This document shows, piece after piece, positions 17,226-26,075 of a DNA stretch of 64,000 nucleotides. A program made the position numbers and the translations under genes. Numbering within the stretch: position 1 is the stretch's first letter; the number at the start of each line of letters is the position of its first letter. Source of the stretch: an uncultured Sutterella sp. (GTDB taxonomy: Bacteria; Pseudomonadota; Gammaproteobacteria; Burkholderiales; Burkholderiaceae_F). Under the pieces are notes generated by a model. The model had not been told where the DNA came from. It was given only the letters and a program-made list of their open reading frames with translations, and ran no database searches. The stretch is taken from contig CAJKAP010000001.1 in assembly GCA_905197905.1 (NCBI GenBank), positions 348,060 through 412,059 on the forward strand, in the 5' to 3' direction.

Positions 17226-17873
17226 GTGTCAAGAAAACTGAATTTAGCGAAACAACCAACGAACAAAATGTCAAAACTCAAACCCCCGTTTGATCTCAAT
17301 ATGCCGATGGTGCTCACCTGGGCGCGTATCGCGATGATTCCTTTTGTGATTGGGGTCTTTTACCTCCCCGAGAGCTGGCTCTCGCTCACAGAGAAGAACG
17401 TCACCGCGTGTGTGCTCTTTGTGCTCGCTGCCATTACCGATGCGCTCGACGGTTACCTAGCACGCCGCTATGCGGGTTGGGCAACGCCAGCAGGGGCTTT
17501 CTTGGACCCTGTGGCCGATAAACTCATCGTCTCCGCCGCACTCGTCGCACTCGTGGGGTTAGGGCGCTGCGATATGTTGATTGCGATGGTGATTATCGCG
17601 CGTGAGATCACCGTTTCGGCGCTTCGCGAATGGATGGCAAAGTTGGGTGAGAGTGGTAAGGTGAAGGTCAACTGGTTTGGGAAAATCAAAACGATTGCGC
17701 AGATGGTCGCTATTCCCAGCCTTCTCTGGTGGGATCCGATCGTGGTGAACACCTCGCTTATCTCGGGCGCCATTAATATCGCCTTGATTGGAGAAGTGCT
17801 CCTTTATGTGGCAGCCGTCCTCACGATTTATTCCATGTACGTTTACCTGCGTGCGGCAAGATCCACTTTCTAG
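17226..17873 (+). CDS. pgsA: CDP-diacylglycerol-glycerol-3-phosphate phosphatidyltransferase
   Basis: PgsA makes phosphatidylglycerol phosphate in the inner membrane. The CDP-alcohol phosphotransferase motif is complete: DALDGYLARR followed by GAFLDPVADK, giving the D-D-G-A-R-G-D-D pattern. Several membrane spans follow. The start is uncertain: GTG 17226 gives 215 residues, and ATG 17268 gives 201 with a more usual N-terminus. Neither has a strong ribosome site. It likely shares a transcript with uvrC and ends at a clear terminator. Confidence 0.92.
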   Translation: MSRKLNLAKQPTNKMSKLKPPFDLNMPMVLTWARIAMIPFVIGVFYLPESWLSLTEKNVTACVLFVLAAITDALDGYLARRYAGWATPAGAFLDPVADKLIVSAALVALVGLGRCDMLIAMVIIAREITVSALREWMAKLGESGKVKVNWFGKIKTIAQMVAIPSLLWWDPIVVNTSLISGAINIALIGEVLLYVAAVLTIYSMYVYLRAARSTF

Positions 17874-17900
17874 TGGCATGAAAAGCTAACCATTGAAAGC

Positions 17901-17934
17901 GTCCTCAGTCCTTAAAAAGCTGAGGACTTTTTTT
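17901..17934 (+). terminator. Terminator of uvrC-pgsA
   Basis: GTCCTCAG and CTGAGGAC form a perfect eight-base stem with a T run after it. From here to 18187 I see no gene. A 101-residue frame in this gap has no family features and is disregarded. Confidence 0.9.
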
Positions 17935-18187
17935 CGCCTCTTCGATTCCCACCTAGTCAGTTTCTCTAAAGGGTTTTCACTCAAAAAACGCTTTTTCCAT
18001 TCTCTGAGAGGCGAAAAGAAGAGGTTTTGGCACCTTCTAGTTAATATATCCAATTGCGGGATTGCGTCTGAGAGAGGAGAATGTGGCGTGCTTCAAAAGA
18101 AGCGTGTGGGCAGGGGAGTCTTTTTCCTTTTTCTGCCACGCGCTTTTGAGCTTTACTTTGTCACTCATATTTGTGGGACGTACTGCT

Positions 18188-19447
18188 GTGGACCGTAACT
18201 CCGACCTATCTTCTTTGCCGATTCTCGTTCAACGCTTTTTGGGTTATACCCAGATCGTCACTACTGCTGATGAGCACAGTGAGACGAACCCTTCGAGTGA
18301 AGGACAGTTGGAGTTTGCCGAGGCGCTTGTTAAAGAGTTGCAATCCTTCGGCGTAGAAGAGGTGCGCTTAACCGCAGAAGGGATCGTGATGGCCACGATT
18401 CCCGCGAGCCCTGGGTGCGAAACTGCGCCTGCTATGGGGCTTATTGCCCATATGGATACTTCGCCCGATGCGGTGGGTGGTCCCGTCAATTGGCGTATTA
18501 CGCGCTATCAGGGAAACGATATCGTGCTCAACGCAGAGCATGAAATTACGCTTTCTCCCAATCGCTTCCCAGAACTTAACCGCTACATTGGTCAAGACAT
18601 TATCGTCACGGATGGCACCACGCTTTTGGGCGCCGATGATAAGGCTGGAGTGGCAATTGTGATGAGCGTGGTGGAAACGCTCATGAAAAATCCGCGCCTC
18701 CCGCACGCCAAACTCTGCATTGCGTTTACGCCAGATGAAGAAATTAGTCGTGGGACTGATCACTTTGACCTCAAGGCCTTTGGGGCAGACTACGCCTACA
18801 CGATTGATGGGGGCGAGTTGGGGGAACTCGATAGCGAAACCTTTAATGCCGCCATTGCGCGCGTGACCTTTAATGGGCTTTCGGTCCATCCAGGCTACGC
18901 TAAGGGGAAGATGATCAACGCGGCGATGATGCTAAACGACTTTTTAAAAGCACTCCCACGAGACGAAACGCCAGAGCGCACCGAAGGCTATGAAGGCTAC
19001 TACCACTTGATTCGCATGGAAGGGACAGTGGAGCGCGCGAGCGCGATTTTGCTCATTCGCGACCATGACCGTGACGCCTTTGAAGTGCGTAAGTCTCGCC
19101 TTGCCGCAAGAGCGGAAGACTATAACCGCGGAAGTCGCCGTGTGGTTGAGGTGAAGATTAAAGACCAGTACTACAACATGAAGGACAAGTTGAAAGAAAC
19201 CCCTGTCGTACTCTCGATTGCCCGCGCCGCGATGGAAAGCGTTGGGGTGATGCCCGTTGAAAAACCGATTCGTGGGGGAACGGACGGCGCTCGCCTAACG
19301 CAAATGGGGCTTCCTTGTCCCAACATCTTTACGGGCGGGATGAATTATCACGGCATTTACGAGTGCCTCCCGATTCCTTCCTTTGTGAAAGCCTACGAAG
19401 TGGTGCTTGAAGTCGCGAGTCGATCGGCTCGCGTGAAGTCACTCTAA
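18188..19447 (+). CDS. pepT: Peptidase T (tripeptide aminopeptidase)
   Basis: PepT removes the N-terminal residue from tripeptides in the cytoplasm. The M20 family zinc ligands are visible: AHMDTSPD (H88, D90), LGADDKAG (D150/D151 region), PDEEISRG (E184/E185) and a C-terminal MNYHGIYE histidine. GTG at 18188 gives 419 residues, close to the known 408. An earlier in-frame start at 18062 would add 42 hydrophobic and basic residues with no family support. It stands alone with its own terminator. Confidence 0.92.
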   Translation: MDRNSDLSSLPILVQRFLGYTQIVTTADEHSETNPSSEGQLEFAEALVKELQSFGVEEVRLTAEGIVMATIPASPGCETAPAMGLIAHMDTSPDAVGGPVNWRITRYQGNDIVLNAEHEITLSPNRFPELNRYIGQDIIVTDGTTLLGADDKAGVAIVMSVVETLMKNPRLPHAKLCIAFTPDEEISRGTDHFDLKAFGADYAYTIDGGELGELDSETFNAAIARVTFNGLSVHPGYAKGKMINAAMMLNDFLKALPRDETPERTEGYEGYYHLIRMEGTVERASAILLIRDHDRDAFEVRKSRLAARAEDYNRGSRRVVEVKIKDQYYNMKDKLKETPVVLSIARAAMESVGVMPVEKPIRGGTDGARLTQMGLPCPNIFTGGMNYHGIYECLPIPSFVKAYEVVLEVASRSARVKSL

Positions 19448-19454
19448 AGAAGAG

Positions 19455-19485
19455 AGCGCTCCAGTGAAGAGGAGCGCTTTTTTTT
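19455..19485 (+). terminator. Terminator of pepT
   Basis: AGCGCTCC pairs with GGAGCGCT (19455-19462 with 19471-19478) and is followed by seven or more T. Confidence 0.92.
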
Positions 19486-19550
19486 GACGCCTCCTTCTGA
19501 ACTCTAGCTATACTCAAAAGATGAGATAGACCACCTGAGAAGAGATACCG

Positions 19551-20258
19551 ATGCGCCAAATTTTCACCGCTTACCCGTATGTTTCGCCACGAGAACCTGA
19601 AAAAATTGCTCGCTGGATTCGAGAGCATGGCCAGCGCCGAGAAGTCGCACGCGGTGAGGTGCTTAAATATGGTGGTGAGGCAAATCGTCTTTTCCTTGTC
19701 GAAGAAGGCCTTTGCGCCTACTACGTTGCCGAACAAACGGGTGTGGCGACGATCATGTCACTCTTGCCTCCTGGCAGAACCATTGGCGACATGACCACCA
19801 CGGCTAACGCACAGTGTAATGTGCTCTCTCGCGCGCTCTCTCCTTCTGTCGTTTTTGTCTGCTCGCCTGCGGCGTACCGTGAGATGCTCTTAGCTGACCC
19901 GCAGGTGATGGCACTTAAACTCTCCCACGCGATTCTCAAAGAAGAGTCAACGCTCGAAGGCATGGTCGCGAACTTCACGCGCCCACCTGAAGAACGACTC
20001 AAAATGCTTTTTCGCGCGATGCTCCTTGAAAGTGCGAGTGAAGAGGAGTGGCAACGCATCCCATACCGGCTGAGCGCTGAGGTGATCGGTGAAGTGATTC
20101 ATCTGCAGCGCCAAACGGTTTCTGCCTTAGAGAGTCGCCTTGTGCGTGAAGGCGTCCTCAAAAAAGCAGGGCGAGACCGCTGGGTGAAGGTCGCGGCCTT
20201 CAATGATCTCTACGATTGGATTGAGCGTCCTCAAGGCGTGCGTCCGCAGTGGCAATAG
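19551..20258 (+). CDS. Crp/Fnr-family regulator, first of three tandem paralogues
   Basis: This 235-residue protein has a cyclic-nucleotide-type sensor fold (EVLKYGGEANRLFLVEEG, then SLLPPGRTIGDM) and a C-terminal winged helix-turn-helix (RLSAEVIGEVIHLQRQTVSALESRLVREGV). No N-terminal cysteine cluster like that of FNR is present. It shares the opening MRQIFTA and the block EGMVANFT-PPEERLK with the next two genes but is the most diverged of the three. The ligand is unknown. The nearest candidate target is the flavoprotein gene at the far end of the cluster. Confidence 0.82.
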   Translation: MRQIFTAYPYVSPREPEKIARWIREHGQRREVARGEVLKYGGEANRLFLVEEGLCAYYVAEQTGVATIMSLLPPGRTIGDMTTTANAQCNVLSRALSPSVVFVCSPAAYREMLLADPQVMALKLSHAILKEESTLEGMVANFTRPPEERLKMLFRAMLLESASEEEWQRIPYRLSAEVIGEVIHLQRQTVSALESRLVREGVLKKAGRDRWVKVAAFNDLYDWIERPQGVRPQWQ

Positions 20259-20969
20259 AGTGGTCAATTTTCTGCCACAAGAATTGACTTTAATTTTTTG
20301 ACCACGGCAAGGAAAGGTTTTTTGCTTTCACGAGGTTACGATCCTCTTGACGTGTGTTTTTAAAACGCCAAAATCGGGCTTTAGAAAAGTCATTTGTCCG
20401 ACAAACCTAAACTCTTAAGTTGTTGATTTTTAGGGAAAGTGGCGGAAATGTACTTTCTGTGCACTTTTCGCTAAAGGGTCAAAAAGGCGTTATGTACTTT
20501 ACGTGCACTTTTTTAGAGCCCTCTCTTCCTTCTTAGAGTAGGATTTGCGCTGAAATTAATGGGTTAAAAATATAAAAATCTAGGTTAACTTTAATTTTTG
20601 TCAATTATGAGGAACTCCCGAAAAGCTTTTCTATCCGACAACTGTCAAAAATTAATTTACTAAGAAATGGTCTTCATTTTGACCGCTCTTTATTGCGCTC
20701 TAGAAAGTCCTTGAAAAGCAAAAATTTTCATTTTTCGCCCTGACCTTGAGCAAGACACTCCAAAGTGCGTAGCCTCTAATGGACAAAAAATGAAAGATTT
20801 TGAGAAATGGACATCGTGACAAAATCGACTTGGCGCGCTTTTTTGTTGCCTGGCGGATACGGCAAAGTCTCGACAAGAGTGTTGAAGCTAAGTACAATTT
20901 ATTGAATGTGTATTGCACATACTACTTTCACCTTGAGCCCTTGACCCCATCCGATTTGGACTCACCACC
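20259..20969. other. 711-base gene-free, AT-rich regulatory spacer
   Basis: No coding frame is credible here. The stretch contains nested inverted repeats just after the first regulator gene (TGGTCAA and TTGACCA enclosing TCAATT/AATTGA), a perfect TTTGTC-C-GACAAA palindrome near 20395, a two-copy direct repeat at 20448-20512, and a GTAT-N5-ATAC repeat near 20908. The density of symmetric sites suggests control of the regulator genes themselves. Confidence 0.5.
20448..20512. repeat. Two-copy direct repeat, probable operator pair
   Basis: ATGTACTTT-NN-GTGCACTTTT occurs at 20448-20468 and again at 20492-20512, starting 44 bases apart (19 of 21 positions identical). Each unit contains the imperfect palindrome TGTAC-N5-GTGCA, which is Crp/Fnr-like in size. 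An AAGTGC-AGT-GCACTT palindrome at 58752 resembles half of it. Confidence 0.5.
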
Positions 20970-21683
20970 ATGCGTCAAATTTTCACTGCTTTCCCGTACG
21001 TCGAGCCTCCTGTTCCTGATCTCTTAGCTGAGCGTATTCGTGCTCATGCGCGTTTGCTCACGCTGGAACCAGGCGACATACTGAAGATGCCAGGCGAATT
21101 GCACCACTTTTATATGGTGGAAGAGGGAGTATGTGGCTACTTTGTTGCGGGCGTGGTATTTGGGCACAGCCGCATTATGAGTTTGCTACCTCCAAAGCGC
21201 ACGGTGGCTGATATTTCCGTTTCGACAGGGCGCCCTTGCAATATTGAAACCCGCGCTCTAACGAAAGCCAAAGCCTGGGCCTGTCCTGCGCAGTTTTTCA
21301 AAGAAGAAATCTTCTCCAATAATGCGCTCGCTGAACTCTACTACCGCCTTGCGGTGATGAAACACGAATCAACCGTAGAGGGGATGGTCGCGAACTTTAC
21401 GCTCCCGCCCGAGCAGCGCCTCAAAATTTTGATGATGATGCTCTGCACCGATGCGCCACAAGTCAAAGGCGATTGGCATCGCGTGCCTTATCGTTTAACC
21501 GCCGAAACAATAGGACTCGTGGTGAATCTCACACGCAGTAATGTTTCGCGCCAACTGAGTCAGTGGCGTGAAGCGGGACTTGCACGCAAGGTGGGGCTCG
21601 ATTGGGAGCTGCACGAAAAGCTCTTTAGCGATATCTACGATTGGCAGCGAGATGGCGCACTCAAAAAGAAGGTTGATCTTTAA
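20970..21683 (+). CDS. Crp/Fnr-family regulator, second tandem paralogue
   Basis: A 237-residue regulator with the same layout as its neighbours: sensor domain (GDILKMPGELHHFYMVEEGVCGYFVAG, SLLPPKRTVADIS) and a C-terminal helix-turn-helix (LTAETIGLVVNLTRSNVSRQLSQWREAGL). It is very close in sequence to the broken third copy, including CNIETRALT and AWACPA blocks, so those two arose from a recent duplication. A CCTTGAGCCC stretch is kept upstream of both starts. The ligand is unknown. No four-cysteine iron-sulfur pattern is visible. Confidence 0.83.
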   Translation: MRQIFTAFPYVEPPVPDLLAERIRAHARLLTLEPGDILKMPGELHHFYMVEEGVCGYFVAGVVFGHSRIMSLLPPKRTVADISVSTGRPCNIETRALTKAKAWACPAQFFKEEIFSNNALAELYYRLAVMKHESTVEGMVANFTLPPEQRLKILMMMLCTDAPQVKGDWHRVPYRLTAETIGLVVNLTRSNVSRQLSQWREAGLARKVGLDWELHEKLFSDIYDWQRDGALKKKVDL

Positions 21684-21787
21684 AGGCGAGTGAGAGAAGC
21701 GCTTTCCGTGAAAACGCTACTAGCGCAAGGACAAAAAGGAGAGTATGGTGAAAGAAGCCTTTATCTTTTGCCTTGAGCCCATCCTTC

Positions 21788-22589
21788 ATGCGCCAGATTT
21801 TCACGACCTTCCCGTATATTGAACCCGCCATTCCGCTCTCCTTTGCTAATGCCATGCGTGCGGCAAGCCGTCTGGTGGAACTTAAAACGGGCGATATCCT
21901 CAAGCTGCCCGCTGAACTGCATCACTGCTACCTAATTGAAGAAGGCGTGGCGGGCTACTTTGTGGCGGGCGTTTTTGGCGAAAGTCGCATCATGGGGCTT
22001 TTGCCGCCAGGGAGAAGTGTGGCGGATATTTCTGTCTCGATTGGTCGCTCTTGCAATATTGAAACCCGTGCGCTGACGCCACTCAAAGCCTGGGCTTGTC
22101 CTGCGAAATTTTTCAATGAAGTGGTTTTTGCCGATCGTAAGCTCTCCGAAATTCACCACCGCCTCACGGTGATGAAATTTGAGTCGATTGTGGAAGGCAT
22201 GGTGGCAAATCTCACGCTGCCTCCAGAAGAGCGCCTTAAAATGCTCCTCTTTATGCTTACTGCGGAAGAATCTGGCGTAGACATATCGCCTCACGGCACA
22301 AGAATTAGGACAGGTTGTGAGCATCACGCGAAGCAATATTTCGCGCCAATTAAATGCTTGGCGAAAAGAAGGTTTGGCAGAAAAAGCGGGACTGGATTGG
22401 CGCTTTAAGAGCACGCTTTTTGAATCGCTCTACGATTGGAAATTAGATGGCATTGCGCCCACAACGCCCAAGAACCTTACGCGCGCTCTGGCGCTCGCTA
22501 GCACAGTTGAACTTAGCGACAAAAAAGAAACTCGCCCAGTACCAAGTCTCGACGAAGCGATTAAAGTGGCACTGAGCGAGCTCTGTTAA
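21788..22589 (+). pseudogene. Third Crp/Fnr-family paralogue, frameshifted
   Basis: The reading frame from ATG 21788 matches the second paralogue through the sensor domain (MRQIFTTFPYIEP to LLFMLTAEESGVD). It then leaves the family sequence near base 22283. A second frame resumes the match at YRLTAQELGQVV and continues through the helix-turn-helix (SITRSNISRQLNAWRKEGL) to a stop at 22589. The shift falls between the sensor and DNA-binding halves. The last 45 residues extend beyond the paralogue. A sequencing error is an alternative. If real, the sensor half alone (about 205 residues) could still be made. Confidence 0.8.
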
Positions 22590-22606
22590 GCGGAAAAGTG
22601 GGCGAA

Positions 22607-24103
22607 TTACTTCAGGGTTTTGATGTATTCGGCAGCGCTATCCACCGCGATACGGCCCGAGTTCACCGCAAAGCCCACGGTGGAACCAGCCATCAAAAGG
22701 TCGTAGGAGTCACCATACATGCCGCCTACGTCGTTACCTGCAGCATAGAGACCGGGAATCGGATCTTCGTCAGCGGTGACGACTTCAAAGTGTTCGTTGG
22801 CTTTAATGCCACCCAAGGTGCCTAAAGAAGAAGCCACAGACTTAATGGCATAGAAAGGTCCCGTGCGCACTTCACGCAAATAGGCAGGATCCTTAGCAAA
22901 GTCACCGTCGTGGCGCACGTCGCAGTAGCGGTTGTACTGATCAACGGTTGCCTTCAAGCGCTTCGCGTCCATCCCGGTGATACGGGCCAATTCATCCAAA
23001 GTGTTCGCCTTGAAGGCCCAGCCAGCTTTCACCGCGTCAGCCCATTCTTCATCAAACTTCGTGAGTTTAGTGGCCACAGGCACCATCACACCAACGCCCA
23101 AATCGATCCCGTGATCTTTGGTCATGTACTGGAGCGTTTTCGCGTCGTAAACGACATACATCGTGCCACCGATGCGTTCAAGCGCGTTCCCAGCAAAAGG
23201 CCACTCAAGCATGATCTTTTCGTCGCAGAAGCGATCTCCTTTAGGCGTGAGCCAGAGATGAGGCTGCTTGGCAGTCGCAGAGACTTGGTTTGTTGTCGGA
23301 ACGCCACGAGGACCCGGGCGGTAAGAGGCTTGCACTTCCGTACCTTCTTTCCCAGCGCCCACGGCCCAAGCCATACGGATCCCGTCGCCCGTCTTCCCAG
23401 ACTGCGCTAAACCATCCGCATTCGGGAAGCGGAGATACTTTTCACGCATTTCTTTGTTATCAAAGAAGCCACCCGTGGCGATAATCGTGGCACGAGCGTT
23501 AATCGTGATTTTGTCGCCATCTTTATTGGTGGCATTCACCCCAATCACACGGCCATTTTTGTCTTGAATGAGTTCTTCGCCCCAAGTGTTCACAAGAAGC
23601 GTCTGACCTTTGTCTTTAAACTTTTGCTGGAAGTTCGAAATCCAGCCCATGCCACGACCTTCGTAGATGTGCCAGGAGTAGATACCGTTGGGATAGTTGG
23701 AGTAGAGCTTTTCAAACTTCACCCCGTTGTCGATCATCCAGTCGATCGTGTCGGCAGACTTGTTGACGAAAGCGCGCACCATCTTGGCGTTTCCGCGCCA
23801 GTGGCCATAATTCATGATTTTCTGGAACGCTTCATCTTTGGTGAGCGCATAGTTCCAGTCGCGCTGCAAGCGACTTTCCACGGCGAAAATGCCTTCAGAA
23901 TATTTGCCCGTACCACCAAACACAGCTTGCTTTTCAAGTTCAATCACTTTGAAGCCTTTTTCGGCAGCGGCCCAAGCAGCAGCGGTCCCAGCAGCACCAG
24001 CACCAATCACGACGATGTCTGCGTCATAAGTCTTTTCCGCAGCGTGCAGTGGCAAGAGCACGGCAGAGAGCGTCAAGGCGAGTGCAGTTTTCACAAACGA
24101 CAT
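22607..24103 (-). CDS. Periplasmic FAD-binding fumarate-reductase-like flavoprotein
   Basis: This 498-residue protein has a signal peptide ending near LPLHAAE and then the FAD dinucleotide motif GAGAAG (residues 34-39). It carries TIIATGGF, the SGKTGDGIRMA block and a C-terminal AGNDVGGMYG, all typical of the FAD-dependent fumarate reductase/succinate dehydrogenase flavoprotein family. There is no haem domain and no FMN-attachment domain, so electrons must come from a separate cytochrome. The family includes reductases for fumarate, urocanate and other enoates. The substrate here is unknown. It converges on the tandem regulator cluster with only 17 bases between stops. Confidence 0.85.
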   Translation of the reverse strand: MSFVKTALALTLSAVLLPLHAAEKTYDADIVVIGAGAAGTAAAWAAAEKGFKVIELEKQAVFGGTGKYSEGIFAVESRLQRDWNYALTKDEAFQKIMNYGHWRGNAKMVRAFVNKSADTIDWMIDNGVKFEKLYSNYPNGIYSWHIYEGRGMGWISNFQQKFKDKGQTLLVNTWGEELIQDKNGRVIGVNATNKDGDKITINARATIIATGGFFDNKEMREKYLRFPNADGLAQSGKTGDGIRMAWAVGAGKEGTEVQASYRPGPRGVPTTNQVSATAKQPHLWLTPKGDRFCDEKIMLEWPFAGNALERIGGTMYVVYDAKTLQYMTKDHGIDLGVGVMVPVATKLTKFDEEWADAVKAGWAFKANTLDELARITGMDAKRLKATVDQYNRYCDVRHDGDFAKDPAYLREVRTGPFYAIKSVASSLGTLGGIKANEHFEVVTADEDPIPGLYAAGNDVGGMYGDSYDLLMAGSTVGFAVNSGRIAVDSAAEYIKTLK

Positions 24104-24332
24104 AGCATGTCTCCAGATATTGCGAGTCTAAAAAAGAGAAATTCTTCACGCCTAAAACTAGACGGAAGACGTAATACGTATTGTGGAGAGAATGCGAAAA
24201 GAAAACTGTCAGCGAAATGACAAAACGAGGGAAAACCCCAAGAAAAACAACGGTCAACAAAAATGGCGCTACCGCTGTTGTGAGCGAATAACGCCATTTT
24301 TTTGCTTTCAAAGAGCCTTAGCTGAAGTGTGA

Positions 24333-24773
24333 TTAAGGCAACTTCACGCAGGAGAGTTTGAAAGAGCGATCCAAGACCATCAGGACTTTTTCAATTTTTT
24401 CCAAACCAATCGGTTTCGTAAGGTCCAGGATGCGTTGTAATTCTTGACGAGAGCAGCCAAAGCTACGCGCGAGCTGCGAAGCGTTGCCACCCGTCTCAAG
24501 GAGACGGTTCCAGAGCAAAATCTTTGCCTGGTAGGGCAAGGGCAAATAAAAATAGTAATCTTCGCCAACCGAAGAGGGCAAAGGAATGGCGCGCCCTTGT
24601 CGACGGTAAGCATACTCTAGCGTGTAGAGCAATTTATCACGTCCCAAAGCGCCAACCTCTTCTTTGGTATCAAACTCATATTCGCTCATTTCCGGGACGT
24701 CAGGAAATTCGCAATGATAACGAAGAGAACTTGCACTAAAAGCGATGGTAAAGGGGATAAAGGGGAATCGCAT
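24333..24773 (-). CDS. Orphan HicB-like antitoxin/regulator
   Basis: A 146-residue protein with the HicB layout. The N-terminal half resembles the partially degraded RNase H fold of HicB (YHCEFPDVPEMSEYEFDTKEE, then AIPLPS). The C-terminal half is a helix-turn-helix (QAKILLWNRLLETGGNASQLARSFGCSRQELQRILDL). HicB normally pairs with the short toxin HicA encoded next to it. I searched both flanks by eye and found no HicA-like frame with a GSHH motif, so this is a solitary copy, perhaps kept as a transcription regulator. A fair ribosome site (AAGGA) is present. Confidence 0.72.
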   Translation of the reverse strand: MRFPFIPFTIAFSASSLRYHCEFPDVPEMSEYEFDTKEEVGALGRDKLLYTLEYAYRRQGRAIPLPSSVGEDYYFYLPLPYQAKILLWNRLLETGGNASQLARSFGCSRQELQRILDLTKPIGLEKIEKVLMVLDRSFKLSCVKLP

Positions 24774-25198
24774 GTTTTTTATTTCCTTAGAGGAGTTTGT
24801 GCTATCGCCGTCGTCAACCTTGTCTCAAGGTAGCTTGAACAGAAAAAATACCTTTTTGAGAACAGACGACAAGCAATGCAACGCACTGTGTGTTGTTTTT
24901 ATCGTGGGGTGTCTCTTCTAGAGAGACCTGTGCCACAGTGAAAGATACCGCATTGCGGTCAAATAGACATATTGTATTGAGGCTATTAGACTCAATGTGA
25001 ATTTTTTGTCAAAACTAGAGAAAGTCCTAGCCTTTTACGCAAGCGATTTGAAAATAATACACTAATACAGATCTTCTTGTTTTGTTTGTGAGAGAAGGCT
25101 TAAGAAGATTTTTCAAATTTTTTCTGTACAGAACCTCCAAAGCAAAGAGAGAGCAGCGTTTAATCTCACTCTCTCTCGAGTTAAGTAGAAGTTCTCCA
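24774..25198 (-). other. Gene-free stretch with terminator and promoter signals
   Basis: No coding frame is credible. At 25144-25177 an AGAGAGAG/CTCTCTCT inverted repeat lies just after the end of the solute-binding protein gene and probably ends it. The AT-rich remainder (about 24980-25100) likely holds the hicB-like promoter. Confidence 0.45.
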
Positions 25199-25978
25199 CT
25201 ATTTTAACTCATCTAATTTCTGCGGTTGCCAATCGGGTTCCATCCCAAACCACTTCTTGTAAATCGCCGCATACTCGCCATTGGCCTTCATTTTCTCGAA
25301 GGCCGCGTTCATTTTTTCGGCCAAAGCAGTGTTGCCTTTTTTCACAATCATTGCGGTATAGCCATGAGAAATCACATTTGGCAAAATTGTGGTGGTTTCC
25401 GCCATCTTAGGCTGCATTTTGAGCATATAAGCTGTGGCGGGCTTCGAGTTAATCACCGCATCCACGCCTTGGTTAGAGAGTTCAAGGAGCGCTTCACCGA
25501 CCTGGTTAAAGGCGGTGATTTTCGCGTCCGGCACTTCTTTTGCTTTGTCGTGACCAATCGTGCCCATTTGCACGGCAATCTTCTTGCCTTTTAAGTCATC
25601 CATTCCTTTGATCGCGTTTTCGCTCGACTTGTTGATGATGATGGCAAGCCCAGACTGATAGAAAGGATTGAGGAAGTCCACCTTCTTTTTACGCTTCTCG
25701 TTCCCAGAAAAGCCCGCGGCTCCCATATCAATGGAACCATTCATGAGTGATGGGATCACACCGTCAAAATCCATATTGACGAGCTTAATATCGTAGCCTG
25801 CGATTTTGGCCATGGCCTTCACTAAGTCCATTTCAAAACCGACGATTTCGCCCGTCTGAGAATTCACAAATTCAAAAGGCGCGTAGGTGGCATTGGTACC
25901 GACTTTAAGTTCTTTCGCATTGACGCCTTGTGTGGCAAGAGCGGCGAAAAGCATGGAGAGAAGAGCAATTTTTTTCAT
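25199..25978 (-). CDS. Amino-acid-type periplasmic binding protein (orphan)
   Basis: A 259-residue family 3 solute-binding protein. It has a signal peptide (MKKIALLSMLFAALATQGVNA), the opening KVGTNATYAPFEFVNSQTGEIVGFE, and a hinge region with PDAKITAFNQ. Such proteins bind polar amino acids such as glutamine, arginine or histidine. It is the second of two similar binding-protein genes on this strand. No permease or ATPase gene is nearby, so it must dock to a transporter encoded elsewhere or act as a sensor. Confidence 0.87.
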   Translation of the reverse strand: MKKIALLSMLFAALATQGVNAKELKVGTNATYAPFEFVNSQTGEIVGFEMDLVKAMAKIAGYDIKLVNMDFDGVIPSLMNGSIDMGAAGFSGNEKRKKKVDFLNPFYQSGLAIIINKSSENAIKGMDDLKGKKIAVQMGTIGHDKAKEVPDAKITAFNQVGEALLELSNQGVDAVINSKPATAYMLKMQPKMAETTTILPNVISHGYTAMIVKKGNTALAEKMNAAFEKMKANGEYAAIYKKWFGMEPDWQPQKLDELK

Positions 25979-26075
25979 GATCGTTTTGCGTGTTGTTATT
26001 GGGTGTTGTTAGAGCTGGGTGAGAAGGAAGAGAGCGTCTTCCCACCCGACGTAGCGTTAAGTTTTTCAGAGCGTT

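Noticed and set aside
17893..18198. A 101-residue frame between pgsA and pepT
   Set aside because: It overlaps the pgsA terminator and has no family features. The pepT start at 18188 explains its end.
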